From Stercorarius parasiticus (taxonomy: Eukaryota; Chordata; Aves; Charadriiformes; Stercorariidae): a stretch of 64,000 nucleotides of DNA. The DNA lies in the NCBI GenBank assembly GCA_013396915.1, contig VWZL01000165.1, positions 156,684 to 220,683 of the forward strand, read 5' to 3'. Under the pieces are notes generated by a model. The model was not told where the DNA came from and did no database searches. It saw nothing but the letters and a program-made list of their open reading frames with translations. Of this stretch, positions 26,075 through 40,393 are shown piece by piece; within the stretch, counting starts at the first letter, position 1; each line of letters begins with the position of its first letter. The translations under genes and the position numbers were made by a program.

Positions 26075-26278
26075 CAATACACAGAAAAAAATTTAACTCT
26101 GAAGGTGGTAAAACACTGGAACAGAAACTCAGAGAAGCTGAGGAATCTTTGTCTGTGGAGATACTCAAAATCTGACTGGGGAAGGGCCTGACCTGTTGGA
26201 CGTGGTCTGAGGTCCATGTGGTTAAACTAGAGACCTCTGGAGGTTCCTTCCATCCTGCTTAGTTCTGCAATTCTGAGA
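26075..26278 (+). mobile_element. CR1 LINE, old 5'-truncated 3' end
   Basis: The ORF2 C-terminal signature is visible but broken. KVVKHWNR is read in one frame and the ESLSVEILK part in another, so at least one frameshift separates them. The 3' UTR block follows (GACCTCTGGAGGTTCCTTCC), then two degenerate octamers TTCTGCAA and TTCTGAGA at 26263-26278. The frameshift and degraded octamers make this one of the oldest CR1 copies here. Confidence 0.85.
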
Positions 26279-27099
26279 CTGCTTGGAAACATCTCCTCCC
26301 CTCCACCAACATATTTACTTAAACAGTAATTAGTTAAAAGATGCATAAAGAAAAATAAAATAATGTGAAGACCGATGTTGCCAAATTGCAACTCATCAGT
26401 GAGCAACACCTCATCAGGAGTAGAAAATATGATTAAGAAGTGCTTACACTGACAAGGTGACAAGGAGAAAAGTAGTCAACATCTTTGGACTGTCATACTC
26501 TGTCATTCAAGAATGTGACTGAAAACCCCTGTTAGCACCACTGTGTTTGAGGAAGCCTGTATTCTTCACTACTGTTTCCAGAAAAATTAAGCAGACAAAA
26601 TCATGAAGTAGCAAAATAATCACTTTTTCATAGAGTCAATGGAACTACTAAATCACTTTGGAGACAAAACAAAAATGCAAAAAGAGGAAGTCAGAGTGGA
26701 GGAGTTAAAATATTTTGTTTTATCAATTCACTACAAAGCATGATGGTGAAGTATTTACCACAGAGACACTCCTTCCTGATAACAAAGATGAGGTGTCTTC
26801 AGAAAACAAGGTGTGAAAGGCAGAAGTTAGAACAAACTGATACTTTAAATCTCAGTAGGTCATCAAGGGATCTTCATGAATTTAAGAGTGTAGTTGGAGC
26901 TGAACTACTAGCACATAAGTAAGCTATCATTATCTGAGATGCTATACTGGAGGGAGAATTTGCCTCCCACATTAGGAGGGAGAAAGTGTTTTACTTCTGC
27001 TAAAGAAGTGTTAAGGGTGAGGTTTTAGTTTGTATTTTTGTGAATAATTCTGCTGAAAAAAATGAGGATTCTAATGACAGTTATATTAACAGAGGCCTA
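26279..27099. other. No gene seen
   Basis: AT-rich unique DNA with only short open frames and no recognised repeat. Confidence 0.6.
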
Positions 27100-27180
27100 C
27101 AGTACACAGACCATTTATATTATTGATATCCATAATTATATACTATTATATTACTATTGATATTATATCCATTATACCAT
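27100..27180. repeat. AT-rich tract with internal near-repeat
   Basis: Almost pure A/T sequence in which TATTGATATCCAT near 27120 is echoed by TATTGATATTATATCCAT near 27155. This suggests local slippage or duplication in low-complexity DNA. Confidence 0.6.
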
Positions 27181-30100
27181 GGATAGGATAATGTCAAAGT
27201 TCTCATCAAAACTCATAAAATAAAAGCATTAATATTTAGAAATCTTCATGACCAAAAGTTAAACAGCTTGGGCTGTTGGTATGAGAAAGGTTAAAAAAAG
27301 TTGGTAAAAGACAGTGCTATCAACCAAGCAAGTAATAAAACAGTCTGCTGGGAAAGGTAAAAAAGAAAAGGATACGGGTCCTCTGTGACTCCATTCTTTA
27401 TAATAGGAGCAGGATGACGTCTAGTGAATTTGTTTATAATTGCTTGGATTTGAATTAGTTTACCGAGGTCATTTAAAACTGGCTTCAAAGTGAGGCACAG
27501 CTACTGCAGACTTGACTAAGTTGTGTTGCAGGTATTTGCAAAGTCTGGGCCAGTTATGCTAGGCCCTCCCACTTCTCCTTGGAGAAAGAGAAGTTTGCTC
27601 CTCCAGAAGATGATCTCAGGTTGCCAGCTGGAAACTAACTTTAGGTTCTCTGAATTGCCCCAAGAGGAACACACCACGCCAGCATCTCACCTGCTTAGGT
27701 TCAGGCAGGCCCTTATGAATATCCTGTCCCCAGATCCCTGTTCCACATTCCTGTCCATCAGTTTGCTGTTTCTATACCTTCACCATCGTGTGTATTACCT
27801 CAGACTCCATAACTGGACACATGAAGGACACAGGTTCGCAGCCTTTAATTTGAATGCTCTTTGCAGATTTCAGCACAGACCTTTCACATTGTCTGCTGCT
27901 TGTTTTGTATTAATAGCCTGTTTTGTTTTGCTTTTTTTTTTTTAAATTAGAGGTGTTTCTCTGAGCCTGATGATGTGTGAAATGACATGCCATCCTGCAC
28001 CATCAGCACATAAATAATTCACATCTCCACTGTACATACCACAGTAAATGAACTTAGAATAAATCAGGGCTTTTAAAACATTATTGACCTCCAAGTTTGG
28101 GGGTTTTTTTTATTATTTTTTTTCAGTTGATGAAGTTATTTTTCCTTTTATTTATAGGTCATATAAGATGCTCAGATATGACTGCAATGGTTGAGGCATC
28201 AGCATAAGATAAAGGGCTAATTGTGGAACATTAATGTTACTCTACAGCATTTTAAAGGATGATCTGGGTTTCATTTCATTACATCTCTTATTAAGCACTG
28301 TAAGTTCCTGACATGTCCTATGTCCCACAAGAAATGTCAGCGAGACAAATATCACCACACAGTCTCACAAAGGCTGGTGTTTACTTTGCAACTGAACCAT
28401 GAGCTCTAAAATGAAACCCCAATGATAATTTTAAAACATCGTACATTTCAATAAATCCCATTCACATCAGTTGAGAAAATTTATTTTATAGGTAAGACAA
28501 TAAACTAAGAAAATTAAAATAAAATTATACTTTTTTTTCTATTAATTACATTTATGACAATTCCTGTGCTTCCTCGATACCTAAAATACACTAACAAGTC
28601 TTTCATGCTCTTGATTATGCCTCTGACAAAGTCTATGGAAAACATGTTCAAGCAGGATCTAGGGGAGATTACTTACTGTAGCCAGTGATAAAAAGTCTGC
28701 ACAATCACTTAGCTGTACCATAACTCTCAAGTTATTGAGAGTTTCACTATAGAATTATCGTAGTGATCTTATCCTTTCAAGTTTTGGGGATTTTTTAAAT
28801 ACGCTAAGACCTCTGGGAAAGTCACTAAAAACAAATCATTAATCATCTACCCCATACTATTCTATTCATCCTTAGAAGGGCAAATTTGGCCCCTTGTAGG
28901 CTTAGAGAAGAAAGGTACCTGTGTTGCTGGTTAGCAGGGGAAATAGCTAGTGTTAGGTACCTACTGCAGTTCTGCAAACTCTTCCTCTTTGAATACACCA
29001 CAAGGTATTGACAGTTCAGCCCATCATTATTTTTTTCTTCTTTTAAACAGTACACTCAGTTTTGTCCAGTTCCTTCATTCATTATTCGTGGCTAATGAAG
29101 TGTTTGCTCAAGCTGTGTCCTTCTCATCCTCCAGTCTCAGCACAAATCCTCACTGTGGGACTCTTGGGCTTATCTCTACATGTACTGAGTCCTCATAGAC
29201 AGCTTTTCCATAAGGTGATTTCTGTCACTGCTTACCAAACCACTTTTACCTCCCTTGTCCATTTTGTTAAATAGATGGTGACTCACACAAAAGAAAATAA
29301 ATACACCATTTCAAATATAGGCAGACTAACAGATTAATGTGATAATTTATCTTAATAAGAGCCAGATGGATGCACTTTTAATCATGACTATTTGCCAGTG
29401 ATGGCAAAGATTGTATGATGGAAAATGAAATATTGTAGCTTAATAATTTGGCAGGCATTGAACTGAAATTTGACCTTCAACCTGATCGTGCCTGAGAAAC
29501 TTCGTGATAAGTCTCGGACCTCTGTGGGGCTCTGCACCGTGGCTCCTTGTACCTGTACGACAGCCTATTGATGCCAATAGCCTCTCCTAGTGGAAGCAAC
29601 TGTACTGAAACTGGTTTGGAGGCTTGAAGGCATAACTTTTCTTCAGTTTGAATTTAGTCATTCATAAAGTGTATTAAAGCCTATTTTCGTTGACATAAGA
29701 AGCAGCTACTTTTTCTCTTGACAAAAAAGTATCAGCTTCAGGTATTCACAGGTCAAATTTTGCTGTGACATGATTCTATGCCATGGTAAGTAGGTATCTG
29801 GTGTTCATCACAAGGCTGAAACTGAGATGTCAGACGGCTCACAAAAAGGAGCCAGTCCATAAACTATCCTCTTCTCCTGAAATTTCAGTAAATTAAAGAG
29901 GCTGCATGATGTGCTAAGTCAGTGTGAGGATTAGGCTATGACTTCCCGTGAGTCATAAATCTTTGATAATTAATAAGATTTACCTGTTGAGTACATTTGG
30001 ATAAACTAAAGGGAAATAATAGGAATAAACACAATCAGTTCTGAATTCTTATAAACGATGACACGTGAAATGTGGCATTTGAACTACGCAGACCAATTTC

Positions 30101-33100
30101 TAGTTACAGTGAGATTCTTTTTGTGTGTCCCATGAAGAACACATAAAACCCAATGTAACAAATCTAGTTTGCCTTAAAGTTTTTGTTGCACTACACTTAC
30201 TAAAGCTGCGCTACCCTTTCTTTTCATCTGGACCTATTTAGGCTGTAAGTTCATTAAAGGCTCCATGTTACAAGGTGCTGAAAACCTCCTGAGAAGTCTT
30301 TACGTCCTTTGTTTCAAGGGAAACTGTGACTGTTCAGCACCAGTCTGCTCCCTTCTGTGTGAACTGAACTCTCTACTCAGATTTGCCTGGTAGCAAATAC
30401 AGGCATCAGTAGCTATCACTCATGTATTTATAGAAGCAGGGAAAATTTTGCTACAACTATAGGTCTTCTTAGGTGCGAAAACACACTAACTTATGAAAGT
30501 TTCAGTAGAAAACAGTACGCAGAATTGTGAGAAAGAATCCAATACTAAATTGTCTGTTGTTTGTGAAATACAACATACAATTAACTGTTGTCACTGCAGT
30601 GTTGATGCTGCATTTGATGAGCAAAGCTTCTGAACTTGAACAATTTAATTTTACACTTAATTTCTTGAGCTAAAGAGACAGTTGTACAAATGAACTGTTT
30701 GCATTACATCTGAAGATGCATTATTGCGCTGTGTTCATGCTCTTTGTGCATTTTGTAGGGCAATTTTAAGTACTTATACAAGTGTTTTCCTGTGTAAATT
30801 AGATTAATCCACTGCTAGCGAAAATTCAGTCCAGTGCTGACTACAGTTACACATTTTCCGATATTTTTTAAAAATCTATACTGCTCTGTGGAACTTTAAA
30901 TTCTGGTTTGGAACTGAGACATAGGTTCAGTAAATAAAGTCTTTGAAAAATGCTTATTTTCACATGAAAAACACATCAAGAGCTCTTATATCACAGTAAT
31001 TCAGTAGCTGCTGTCGTAAAGAATTATGTCTTACAGTGAAAACTCTGCACTGAGCTGGGATACCTAATCCGTCCCTTACTCTTGCAGGTGCATTTTTCAA
31101 CCCATTGATTTCAAGTGGAGCTTCTTCAAGGTTACAGCAAAAGAATCTTAGGAACACCTCATCTCGGCAGAAAAAAAAAGTGGTTAACAAAATGAGCATC
31201 AACAATTTGTTCCTGTCCTTTGCCAAGGAAGGATCCTCAGACAAGTCCTCTAAATATCTGTTATTTAAAATATGCTCTGTTTTTTTGGAGTCTGTACATA
31301 AGAACAGAATCAGACAAGAAGGTTACTCTCACTTTACAGTCCCAATCCCACTCACAATTTAAAATACTCTACAGCTTCAGCTGTGTTTTTTTTTTTTTTT
31401 CCAAAATCATGTTTTATAAAACTATTATTATTAAAAGTGTGGAACAAAATATAAGTATGTATATATGTTTAAAGCTATTCCTTTTTTTCAGATTTTTTGC
31501 ATTTTCACTTTAGGAGGTAGAAAAATCCTTTCCCTTTCTAATTTCAGAAATAAGAAGCTTTGTGCCTAGGAGGGATTCTTTCAGAAGGAAAAAATTACAC
31601 AAACAATCAGGACTCCACCACACTCCAAGGAGCAGCCAACCTTTGTAATCTGACCACGGAGCTCTGGCTCTTCAGCAGGTGTATCAGTCTAGAAAAAATT
31701 GTCATTGTACTCTGGAAATGGTCATCTCAGACCACTACAAGTAACCATCTCTCAGACCTCTCCTGAAATACTACCTCCACCATCACGTTAACTCCTAATG
31801 CAGTTAAAACTTCCACGACACGAATTGAGCCAGTGATAGAAGGAACTGAAGGCAGTGACAAAATGTCAGCTTTTTGTCCAGGTAACAGCCATAGCCCTTC
31901 TCCCCTGCCTGCTGGCTCAGGAGCTCAGGACCAGCTTTCCTCTGTGGAGGCCCCTGCCTCTGTTTCTTCACCCTGTCATTCAGGTGGTATTTTCAGTTGA
32001 TATTTCCTTACGCGTATTTGAAAAAGTCTGCACAACTTGTTTCACTTTTTTGATATCCATTGATGAATCACTCGAGGAGTGCACTATACGCAAGCTGTTA
32101 TAAATTTCTCATTACTTATTAATTTATAATTCAGTCAGTTTGAATTAACTGTTCAAGGAACAAAGCCAATGTGATTCCAGTAGGCAAAACCAAATATCAG
32201 TAAAGAGATTTGGGACCAAAGGGAAAGGCTGGGAACAGAAAAAAGAAATAATCAAGTGCCTCAGATTAATATGTTTGTATATACCTATATGTATAATTTC
32301 TGTGTGGCTAAAACATATATGCTGAAGTGAGAATTCAGTCATGAACAACGTATTAATTAGAAATACGTGTTCAGTCTGAAATGAATAATAATTAATTAAG
32401 CTCTACCTCAGACCAAGATGAAGCTCTATACTGAGCTTGGTGTTCATTGTTTTCCAGTCCAGTAAGGAATCATTGTCATCACTGCCATGGGAATCAATGT
32501 ATGACATGTCTAGTTAAAATGAATAATATATGTCACCTGCCTTGCACTGAGGCCACTGTCCCCACTGGATCAAGGTAGAGCAAATATTCCCTTCAGGGGG
32601 CAAGTATTCAGTCCCACCCAAGATATCTGACAGAGGATGGAAATTTCACTCAAGCCTATTAACTCCACAGGCAGTAACACAGATGTTTGCACATTGAGCA
32701 GGCTATTACTTGAGGGAGCGAGGGTGCTGGCACTCCAGTCTTTAAATTCTCCACATAGAAGGAAACACCACCTGGAGCAGGAAATGATCCAGGGACAAGC
32801 AACCAAAGAGAAAGGGTGGGTGGAAAGGAAGCGGGAGGAGATCTATTGAAGGAAGAAATGTCTGTCATGTTCTTGCCAGCTGCTTTTTCTTTCTATTGAA
32901 ATGCAGGTTTGTCTCTGTTCCTGCTCATGCTTGGGGGGGTGGGTATGTGTGTGTGTAGGATCTTCAATCTGCTGCATTTGCCCCACAGAAGGTGGGAGTC
33001 AGCCCATGAAGCTCAGCAGCTCCCAAAACCATATGGGAGGCTTGTGAGAGCACGTGAGAAAAGTATGTGGGGGCTCAACCTGAACAGGAGGTTGAGCAGT

Positions 33101-36100
33101 GGTATATCTATTGTAACACAGCAGCAAGCATATCACGAGTCTTTATCCAATGTGCCAGAAGGCTTTTTCAGTCAGGATTACACCATCAAAGCATCTCAGT
33201 ATCACTCAGTAGTGTTGATTTTGAAAAAAAAATTGTGAAAATAAAACATCTGCCAGAGTAGCACATATATTATTACAAAAAGAAAGAAAAAAACAACAAC
33301 AACTTGCATGAAAATCTGGCCATGAAGTCAAAGTCTAATCCAAATCACTCAGGAGACCATCTTTGGAATAAGGCCATCTCAGCATTACTAGACAAAATGG
33401 ATGCCGTTAGTTTCTGCTGTAGCAATAATAAGATTTGTGGCTGCAACAGTCATATTGCCTTTAAGGATTTTCTTTCCTCCACCAAAGCCTTTCTTTAATT
33501 ATAAAACCTAAATATCCATTGTGCCCAGTGACCAAAAGCCGTCTATTTTTTCCTGCCTCTTATACAGCTTAATGGGGGTTTCTAGGGTGGATATAGCCAT
33601 ATGTTTAGAGTTTATATGGCAATAAAAGAGTCTGATTTCCATCATAATGCCAAATGTAAATGAAGGTTGTGGAGGACCGCACAAAGGCTAGAGAAATAAC
33701 CTCAAGTCCAGGTCACTGTGTTGCCCATTAGAGGAGAGTAAGCCTCCCCGCCTGCAGAGAAACCCCTGCCAGCTGCGGGGAGCCCTTGCAGGGCACTCCA
33801 CTCCAGAGCCCTGCACTGAAGTAGAGCTGGTCTGAGAGCACAACCCAGCCCACAGCTTGAACAAATGAACAAACAAACTAACGCCATACATTTCCCATGC
33901 TGGTTTTGCATAGCTTATGTGATGTGTAATGGCACAGCGTTTTACCACATGTACTAAGAGCAGGCTGCATTTGAAAAGCCAAATGCAAGCCCTCACTTTA
34001 GAGCATTCAGAAGATGCGTGATGATCACTCTAGAGTTGCACTTATTTTTAATTGGTATGCCTGTATACTTTCTGCTATTTTAGCCTTTTCAGTCAATAAC
34101 TCTCTCTCATGCCTCTGCCGTACTTTGTCTATCCCAATCTTTTCATTCTCAGACGTTAATCCACGCAGCAACTACTCCACTCCCTTTGATTTGTGTTGTC
34201 TCACCAGTCAGCAGGAAAACCAATTGGGATGAAGTTGAATGATTTCTTAGGACGAAAAAAATTAATGAGAAAGGCTCTCATCAAGACACAGTGTGTAAAG
34301 AAACTATAAACATTATTTCTACTGCCCTGAGCCTGGTCTTGGTCACCACATGTCCATGTTTCCGCAGACGTGAGTTCTTCTGTACATAGGCAGAGCCACT
34401 CTATAGGATGTGAGGAGTTAGTCAGACTCATCTAAGAAGGACTGATGTCACTCAATTCCTTTTCAAAAGATAGCGCACCCTGTTTTGGAATTTCCTGGAG
34501 TTCTGCACATGTGAACACGATCTAAAGCTCCTCAAAGTAGATATGAATTCCCTGGTTTAGTGCATTTCAGATCAAGCTGACACATACACAGCAGGATATC
34601 ACTGGATTTGATAACACATGCACAAATTGAAAGGCTGAACTTTGCCTACATACACATTTGAAAGAGCATCACCAAAAGGAATTTGTTCTCAGTGAAGAGA
34701 CATCCAGTTGATTCACAGGTAGGAACGTGGGGAATTGCTTTGTGTGATGAACAAACACCAGGTATGTACTGAGACCTGTGCTGCCTTTTAGGGGTGTTTG
34801 AGCACCAGGACAGCTTGAGTGCCCTGCACTCTGCTGTGCTGCCCAAGCCATCACTGGTGCGGTCTGGTGATAGCCTGTGCTAGGAAATAAAATATGCAGG
34901 AATACTGTCTGCTTCAAGACCTGCCAGAAGTTTGTTGCTATACCATCTGGGCTGTTTTTATTTATCCAGCTGTGATTTCTTTGGGTTTTGCATTTTTAAT
35001 TAACACAGTTTTGAAAGAGGGGCAACTTTTGTTTAACCTCTTCAGTGCTGCATCATGTAGGTGAGGCAAAATACAACTCAACCACAAAGGCTCTCAAATT
35101 CAAGGTACTATCTCTTGAACTGTTTGTACTTCCAGGAAGTTAGCATGAGTTATTAACCCATGAACTGCGATGAATTCCAAAAACAAGTAAGGGCTTTTTT
35201 CCAGTGGGAAGAAGGCATATATAGGTGGTGAGAGAAAGGCTGCAGAAATCAAGGCTCAGACATCCTATTTTTAAGTTCCTACCTCCAGTTTTTCCTATCT
35301 GTATCTATCCTTTTTTCCTCCCCTCTCTTCCCAGCCTTAGGACCATGTTATAAACAGTTTGACCTAACAGGTAAGCACACAATTGTGCATGTGCCACCAG
35401 ATTTTTCTAAATATTCACTGCTACCTTAAAAACACTGTGAGCAGAGATCTGGAAATTACTCACATTTAGGCAGGCAACAGTGGGCTAGTACATGCCAGTG
35501 ACACCCTGCTGTCATCAGTTGCAGCAGATAAAGACATTGATTTTGGCAATCCGTGTGCATGGGCTTAACTTGATGAGAAGATGACTCCAAATGGGCTTAA
35601 AATTTAAGCATAGGAGTGCCTGTATGAATAAAACCTATTGCCTTTATCATTTGCATTGCAGGATTTTATAAAGATACTGGCTGAATTTTTCCTTTTTGTA
35701 ACTTAAAGGCTTAAAATATAACTTTTTGTTACTATTTTTCATGTTTTTCTGCAGTGCAGCTTTTGTGCTGGTCTCAAGCTTTTCTCTCAACAGACCAAAA
35801 TGAGCAGCGCAATTCAGTTTCTGCTAGTACCTCACACAACCCAACCTGTTCTTCAACTGCCTGTCCAGAAGTCTTCTGTACATCTTGTGTGATATCTGCT
35901 AGTACCACGTGGATGTCTCAGGCATCCTGGGCATATCAAATGGGACTGCGTAGGTATGTTTAGTAACAGAATTATTCCTAATCAAGGGAAACACATAGCT
36001 TTGCTTCCCTTTTTAAGCCAGAGCACCCTCAGACAAGAGCTGCATGCCAGGAACTAAAATGGCAGTCCAATTCTCCAATTTTCTACACACATCTATAAAA

Positions 36101-38639
36101 ATCTAATAATTAAATCAGCAAAGTATCAACCCTTTCTCCATAAAACCAGTAAAATTTAACAAGAATCTCATGCCCCGTTAAGATTATCATCCCCCTCAAT
36201 CCAGAAGCTAAACCAAATACTATAGCAAGCAATACTGAGCTCTGGCAAACCGGAAGCATAAACATCTTAAGAATAAAGCATATATTAGTTGGCAATTACT
36301 CATTTAAACATAAACTCTTGCCTCTGTTGAACTTACTTTTGTAGCCCCTTTCTGGTTGGGTGAACTTTCTACAGAGTACATCAGTTTCCAGAGTCCAACC
36401 CTGGTAGAAATTCTTGCCCCTGGCTGAGTATATAACACAGGGAATTGCAGATCATAGTCCTACACATGCTATTTGAAGTATTGACACCCAAATGGTGCTC
36501 AGAGCTGTGTCATTTGGCCTTCAGCTTTCTAAAGGGCCCCCCCACACTGTGCAACTGCTGAAAGCATGCCTGCATGCTCTTTTCACAGCCCCATGCTTTT
36601 TGCTGTGAGTCATGCCAGGAGAAAAGTTGATGCTCACACTGATGATCATTTTACTTCCATCCTGCCCAGCAATACTTTTCACAGCACCCTGCTGTCATCA
36701 GGAATAATGTTCATGAGCCAGCCCAAGGGAAAACTTTAGCCCAGCAGAAGAAGAAAGTCATATCCATTGCAGTTAACACATCTGCAAACACATGTTTGGA
36801 GAAAGGCCTGGGGAATATAGATGCAATCTGCTCATTTTAGGTACCTAATCTAAGCTTAAATTCCAGGCACTTGCTGAAATAGCTCTAAAATAAGAGCTTG
36901 AGTTCCCGATGGAGGGAGAGAAGGGCTTTTGAAGGTTTCCAAAAAGAAATCTTACCAGCATAAGTTTTAGATGGGATCTTTAAATATTCCTTCAAAACTC
37001 AGATTAAGACTAATTAAGAAGTTGGAAGTGGAGTATAAGTAAGGTAGAGAGATAAGAACATCAACATTTCCAGGTAACTACTAGAATTACCTAAAACGAT
37101 ATTAAAAATCAGCCATACATTGTAATGAAGTGTGGCCTCAGACATCCAACCCAGCCAATGAGAACCACGACAGCAGAACACATTGAGGTCCTGGAGCAAA
37201 GTGACTTTAATTCTGTCTTTGCATACCCTTACAAAGCATGGAGTTAAGTGTTTGGATTCTCAAGAAAGGAAATCTGGTAGAGAATTTGCAATGATGCACT
37301 TTGTTGGGAGTGATGACCTGACTCACCAGGAGCTATTTTTTTAGTATACCTGAGGTTTTACAGCCTTGAAAATGCACAGTAGACACCAGTGCTTGAAAGA
37401 ACAGTCCTTTAGCAAAACAGGGAAGAATTTTAGTTACCAGCACTTCTTTCTTTTTGTTCATCTTAACATTAACTTGAATGTAGGTTTAAATCATTTTATT
37501 GTTAACTGTGAATAACATGGTTAGTCTGAAAAGCCACAAGTTTATTCGGATGCATAACTGTACAATCCAAAATTCAGGAATTAATTTTCAGTGTTTCAAA
37601 TCTTCTGAAATGTTTTGCAGTAAATTTATTCTACCACATCTAATAAGGCTTTTTTTCTGCACTATCATTACATTTCTTCAAAGCATTTCCAATAAGAACA
37701 CTCCAAATTATGTCCCCTCAGCTAGTTCATCTGTTCAGTCAATAAGCAACATTTTATTGCTTTTATGAATTAAGCCCACTTTACATCCAATCATTTTGCA
37801 AACATCTGTAGCCGAATCAGTCTAGGGAGCTTTTGAAAAATCAATCAGTAGGGAACAGCTTTCACTTTTTTTTTTTAAATTTTAATAAAGTATTTACACA
37901 TGTTTGCTCCACATGAAATAGGAAAAGCGCTAAGCTTGGTTGTCGTATTTGAACATTGCAGTGAAGCTCACCTCGCATATCTAAGTTTTTCTTATTTAAA
38001 AAGGAGAGATATGACGATGGTATTAGAATGATAAACTGCTGATAATTTACGTTCTAGCTATAAGCAACTAAACCAGAGGTATTATAGCAGCTCAGCCCAG
38101 TAACAGATCATAATGTTATTTCCAAAGTGCGTAGCAAGGCTAGAGTATTTCAATTGTCTTTCTTCTACTACCTTTTGTTGATTAGGAAGCTAGAAAGAAA
38201 GAAAGAAGAAGGTTTTGAACTAACATAAAGGATGCGATGTTAGAGAATATTGAGGCTTTTTTATCTATTTTTTCATTTGAAAAATGCTAATTCATAAAGT
38301 TCAAACTTTTCCAAAGGATGTGAGAACTACTTTTGACAAGAATAAAATTGCTGTTTAAAATGAGAAAAAATCCTACCACAGATTAACCCAAAGATTAAGA
38401 TATTCACCTTGGATTCTTCAAAAAAAAAAAAAGCACTTTTATTCACCCTAAGGTCCTGACCCCATCTCTCACTTCCTAGGTACCAGCTAAAATGCTGGAG
38501 TATTCCCAGGTGAAATGGGGGCTTTTTCACTTTGCAAGTGATTAGTTTAAACAGATTACAGAATGAGAAAATTGTCCAGATTTTGGAAACTATTTTGATG
38601 TGGAAAAGTACTTTTTCTTGCCCAGCGATCCTTGGAATC
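27181..38639. other. No gene seen; long unique non-coding stretch
   Basis: It holds T runs at 27930-27943 and 31386-31400, a CAA-rich stretch near 33287-33303, a GT-rich stretch near 32944-32956 and a GC-richer pocket at 33720-33850. The 140-codon frame at 27523-27945 starts with TTG and has a low-complexity hydrophobic end encoded by a T run. No CR1, tRNA or exon with convincing splice signals was seen in these 11 kb. Confidence 0.55.
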
Positions 38640-38740
38640 AAGAGACTTAGGTCCAACTTGTAGTTTGGTGATTCCTGAGCCAAGTTGTTTTCAGTGTGTC
38701 ATTCTATAAAATAGAGATAATTTCCTTCATTCTACATCTT
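38640..38740 (+). repeat. MIR-like SINE fossil (3' half)
   Basis: GAGCCAAGTTGTTTTCAG, then TGTGTCATTCTATAAAATAG and AGATAATTTCCTTCATTCTA, follows the order of the MIR 3' region: GGGCAAGTcacttaa, CCTCAGTTTCC, ATCTGTAAAATGGGGATAAT, then an ACCTACCTCA-like end. It is diverged and was assigned by eye. Confidence 0.45.
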
Positions 38741-40377
38741 GTTTTCTCTAACTGAGCTGGAAATAGTTTGGGCTGGTTTGCTATATTTTTTTACAACGCA
38801 GTACAAATTAATAACAGTAAGTTGCGCCCATCTGGTGTTTCCTCTAGTTGACATGGAAGTGAAGAGGGACATATTTCTGTCTGAATAACCTTGTAAGAAA
38901 AGCATATCAATTATGAAGAACCAGAGCAAACTGTGAAAAACTGAAGCAAAGCCCTGGAGCGGTGACTTTTAAAAGTTTACCAGTTTTAGCAAAGTTAATT
39001 ATATTCACCTAGGATAATTATCTCAATGGCCAGGATACTTCCTGATATCAGTTATTGCTCAGTTAGTGAATTGAATAATGAGGATTGTAATGAGGTTGAA
39101 GGTATTGGCAACCAGCTTCTTAGTTGTCTAAAAAAAATGACAAATTCTTGTGGTTTTACTATCGACATACATCTTCCTTGAAAATGTGAAGATGAGTCCT
39201 TTGATGTAACTCATTTATGAATTGAGAAAATTTGCATAGAAAATACTTAAGTTTACATTTTTAAACTTAGCAAAGGGCAGGTCAAATATTTCATCTTGTT
39301 GTGAACGTTAATTCTGATATCAGGACAATTCAGTTGGAAACTTGATATATCCTTCATACTTTGTAGAGATACTTACACCCATATAAAATAAAGCAAAATG
39401 TTAATTCTTCTTCTGGGTTTTTTTGGCTGCCTTCACTCAGGAGAAGGTGGGAAAGCTGCCACTGCAGCAGTGGTAGGTTTCTGCTTCCTAGCAGTGTAAC
39501 TCTTTGATGCAGAACTGCTCTAGCCCAGTCCTTGAAACCACTTCCACTCCTTCGGGGAAAAAAGGCTTCTGGGAGCAACAAAGATCCCCTTTTGAAATTC
39601 AAGCCCTGCTTGGCGCCAGCCAGCCTGTGCAGGGATGGTCTGAAGTCACACCATCCTAGAGAAACTGCCAGGAGTTGTGTTCCGGAGCCATCAGGAGGGA
39701 GTGACCATGCAGGCTGCATCCACCGGTAGGGGAAAATGCCTCTGTTCTGTGGGACAGAACTGTAGCTCCTCCATCACTCATCTCTCCTCACCACCTCAGG
39801 ATGCTGCCATGTGGGACCACAACCTGCGTGACTTGACCAGAATTCCTTGCCTCCTGCCCTTCACATGCACTGGCTCCTTCACATCGCAGGAAGGTCTAAT
39901 AAAATGAAATATCTTGACTCCACTCAGTCTTCTTTTCATTTTACTCGTGTCTTCCTTACTGTGCTTGGCTGCTTTTCCTGGGTGCTTTTGCTTTTATTCT
40001 CTTAACTTATTCTTTTGCTCTGTGATCCGTGGGAATAACCTTGCTGTGCAATTAACATGGGTACCCAATCTGTTTGAATGCATTTGACATGTTAACTAAT
40101 TTAAAAAAGGTTCTTACAGGTGCTTAATATACATTGCTGGCATTTTATTTGGGAAAGTCATTTGAATATTTTCTCAGAACTGTTGAATTGTTTATTGATG
40201 TCATAATTGTGTTACTTCTGATGTTTGCTTTTCTGGGCATCGTTTCATGTTATTAAAAAAAAACCAAACCCAACAGAAAAACAAACAACAAACCCCCAAA
40301 TTAAAATATGATAAAACAAATGAGTTGATTTGTTTCATGCTTGCTTTTTTTCCTTAGATTTTTTTCCCCAATTCATT

Positions 40378-40393
40378 AAAAAAAAAAAAAAAG
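40378..40393. repeat. Poly-A tract (16 A)
   Basis: Uninterrupted A run in low-complexity DNA. No retroposed gene body was recognised upstream. Confidence 0.85.

Noticed and set aside
27100..27180. AT-rich block considered as a replication origin or matrix attachment site
   Set aside because: Base composition alone does not support either role, and it looks like slippage-prone low complexity.
27523..27945. 140-codon plus-strand frame preceded by an acceptor-like CAG
   Set aside because: It begins with TTG, its hydrophobic C-terminus comes from a T run, and no donor or homologous domain was recognised.
39354..39719. 121-codon minus-strand ATG frame in a GC-richer pocket
   Set aside because: The start context is weak, no family is recognisable, and long frames are easier to obtain in GC-richer DNA.
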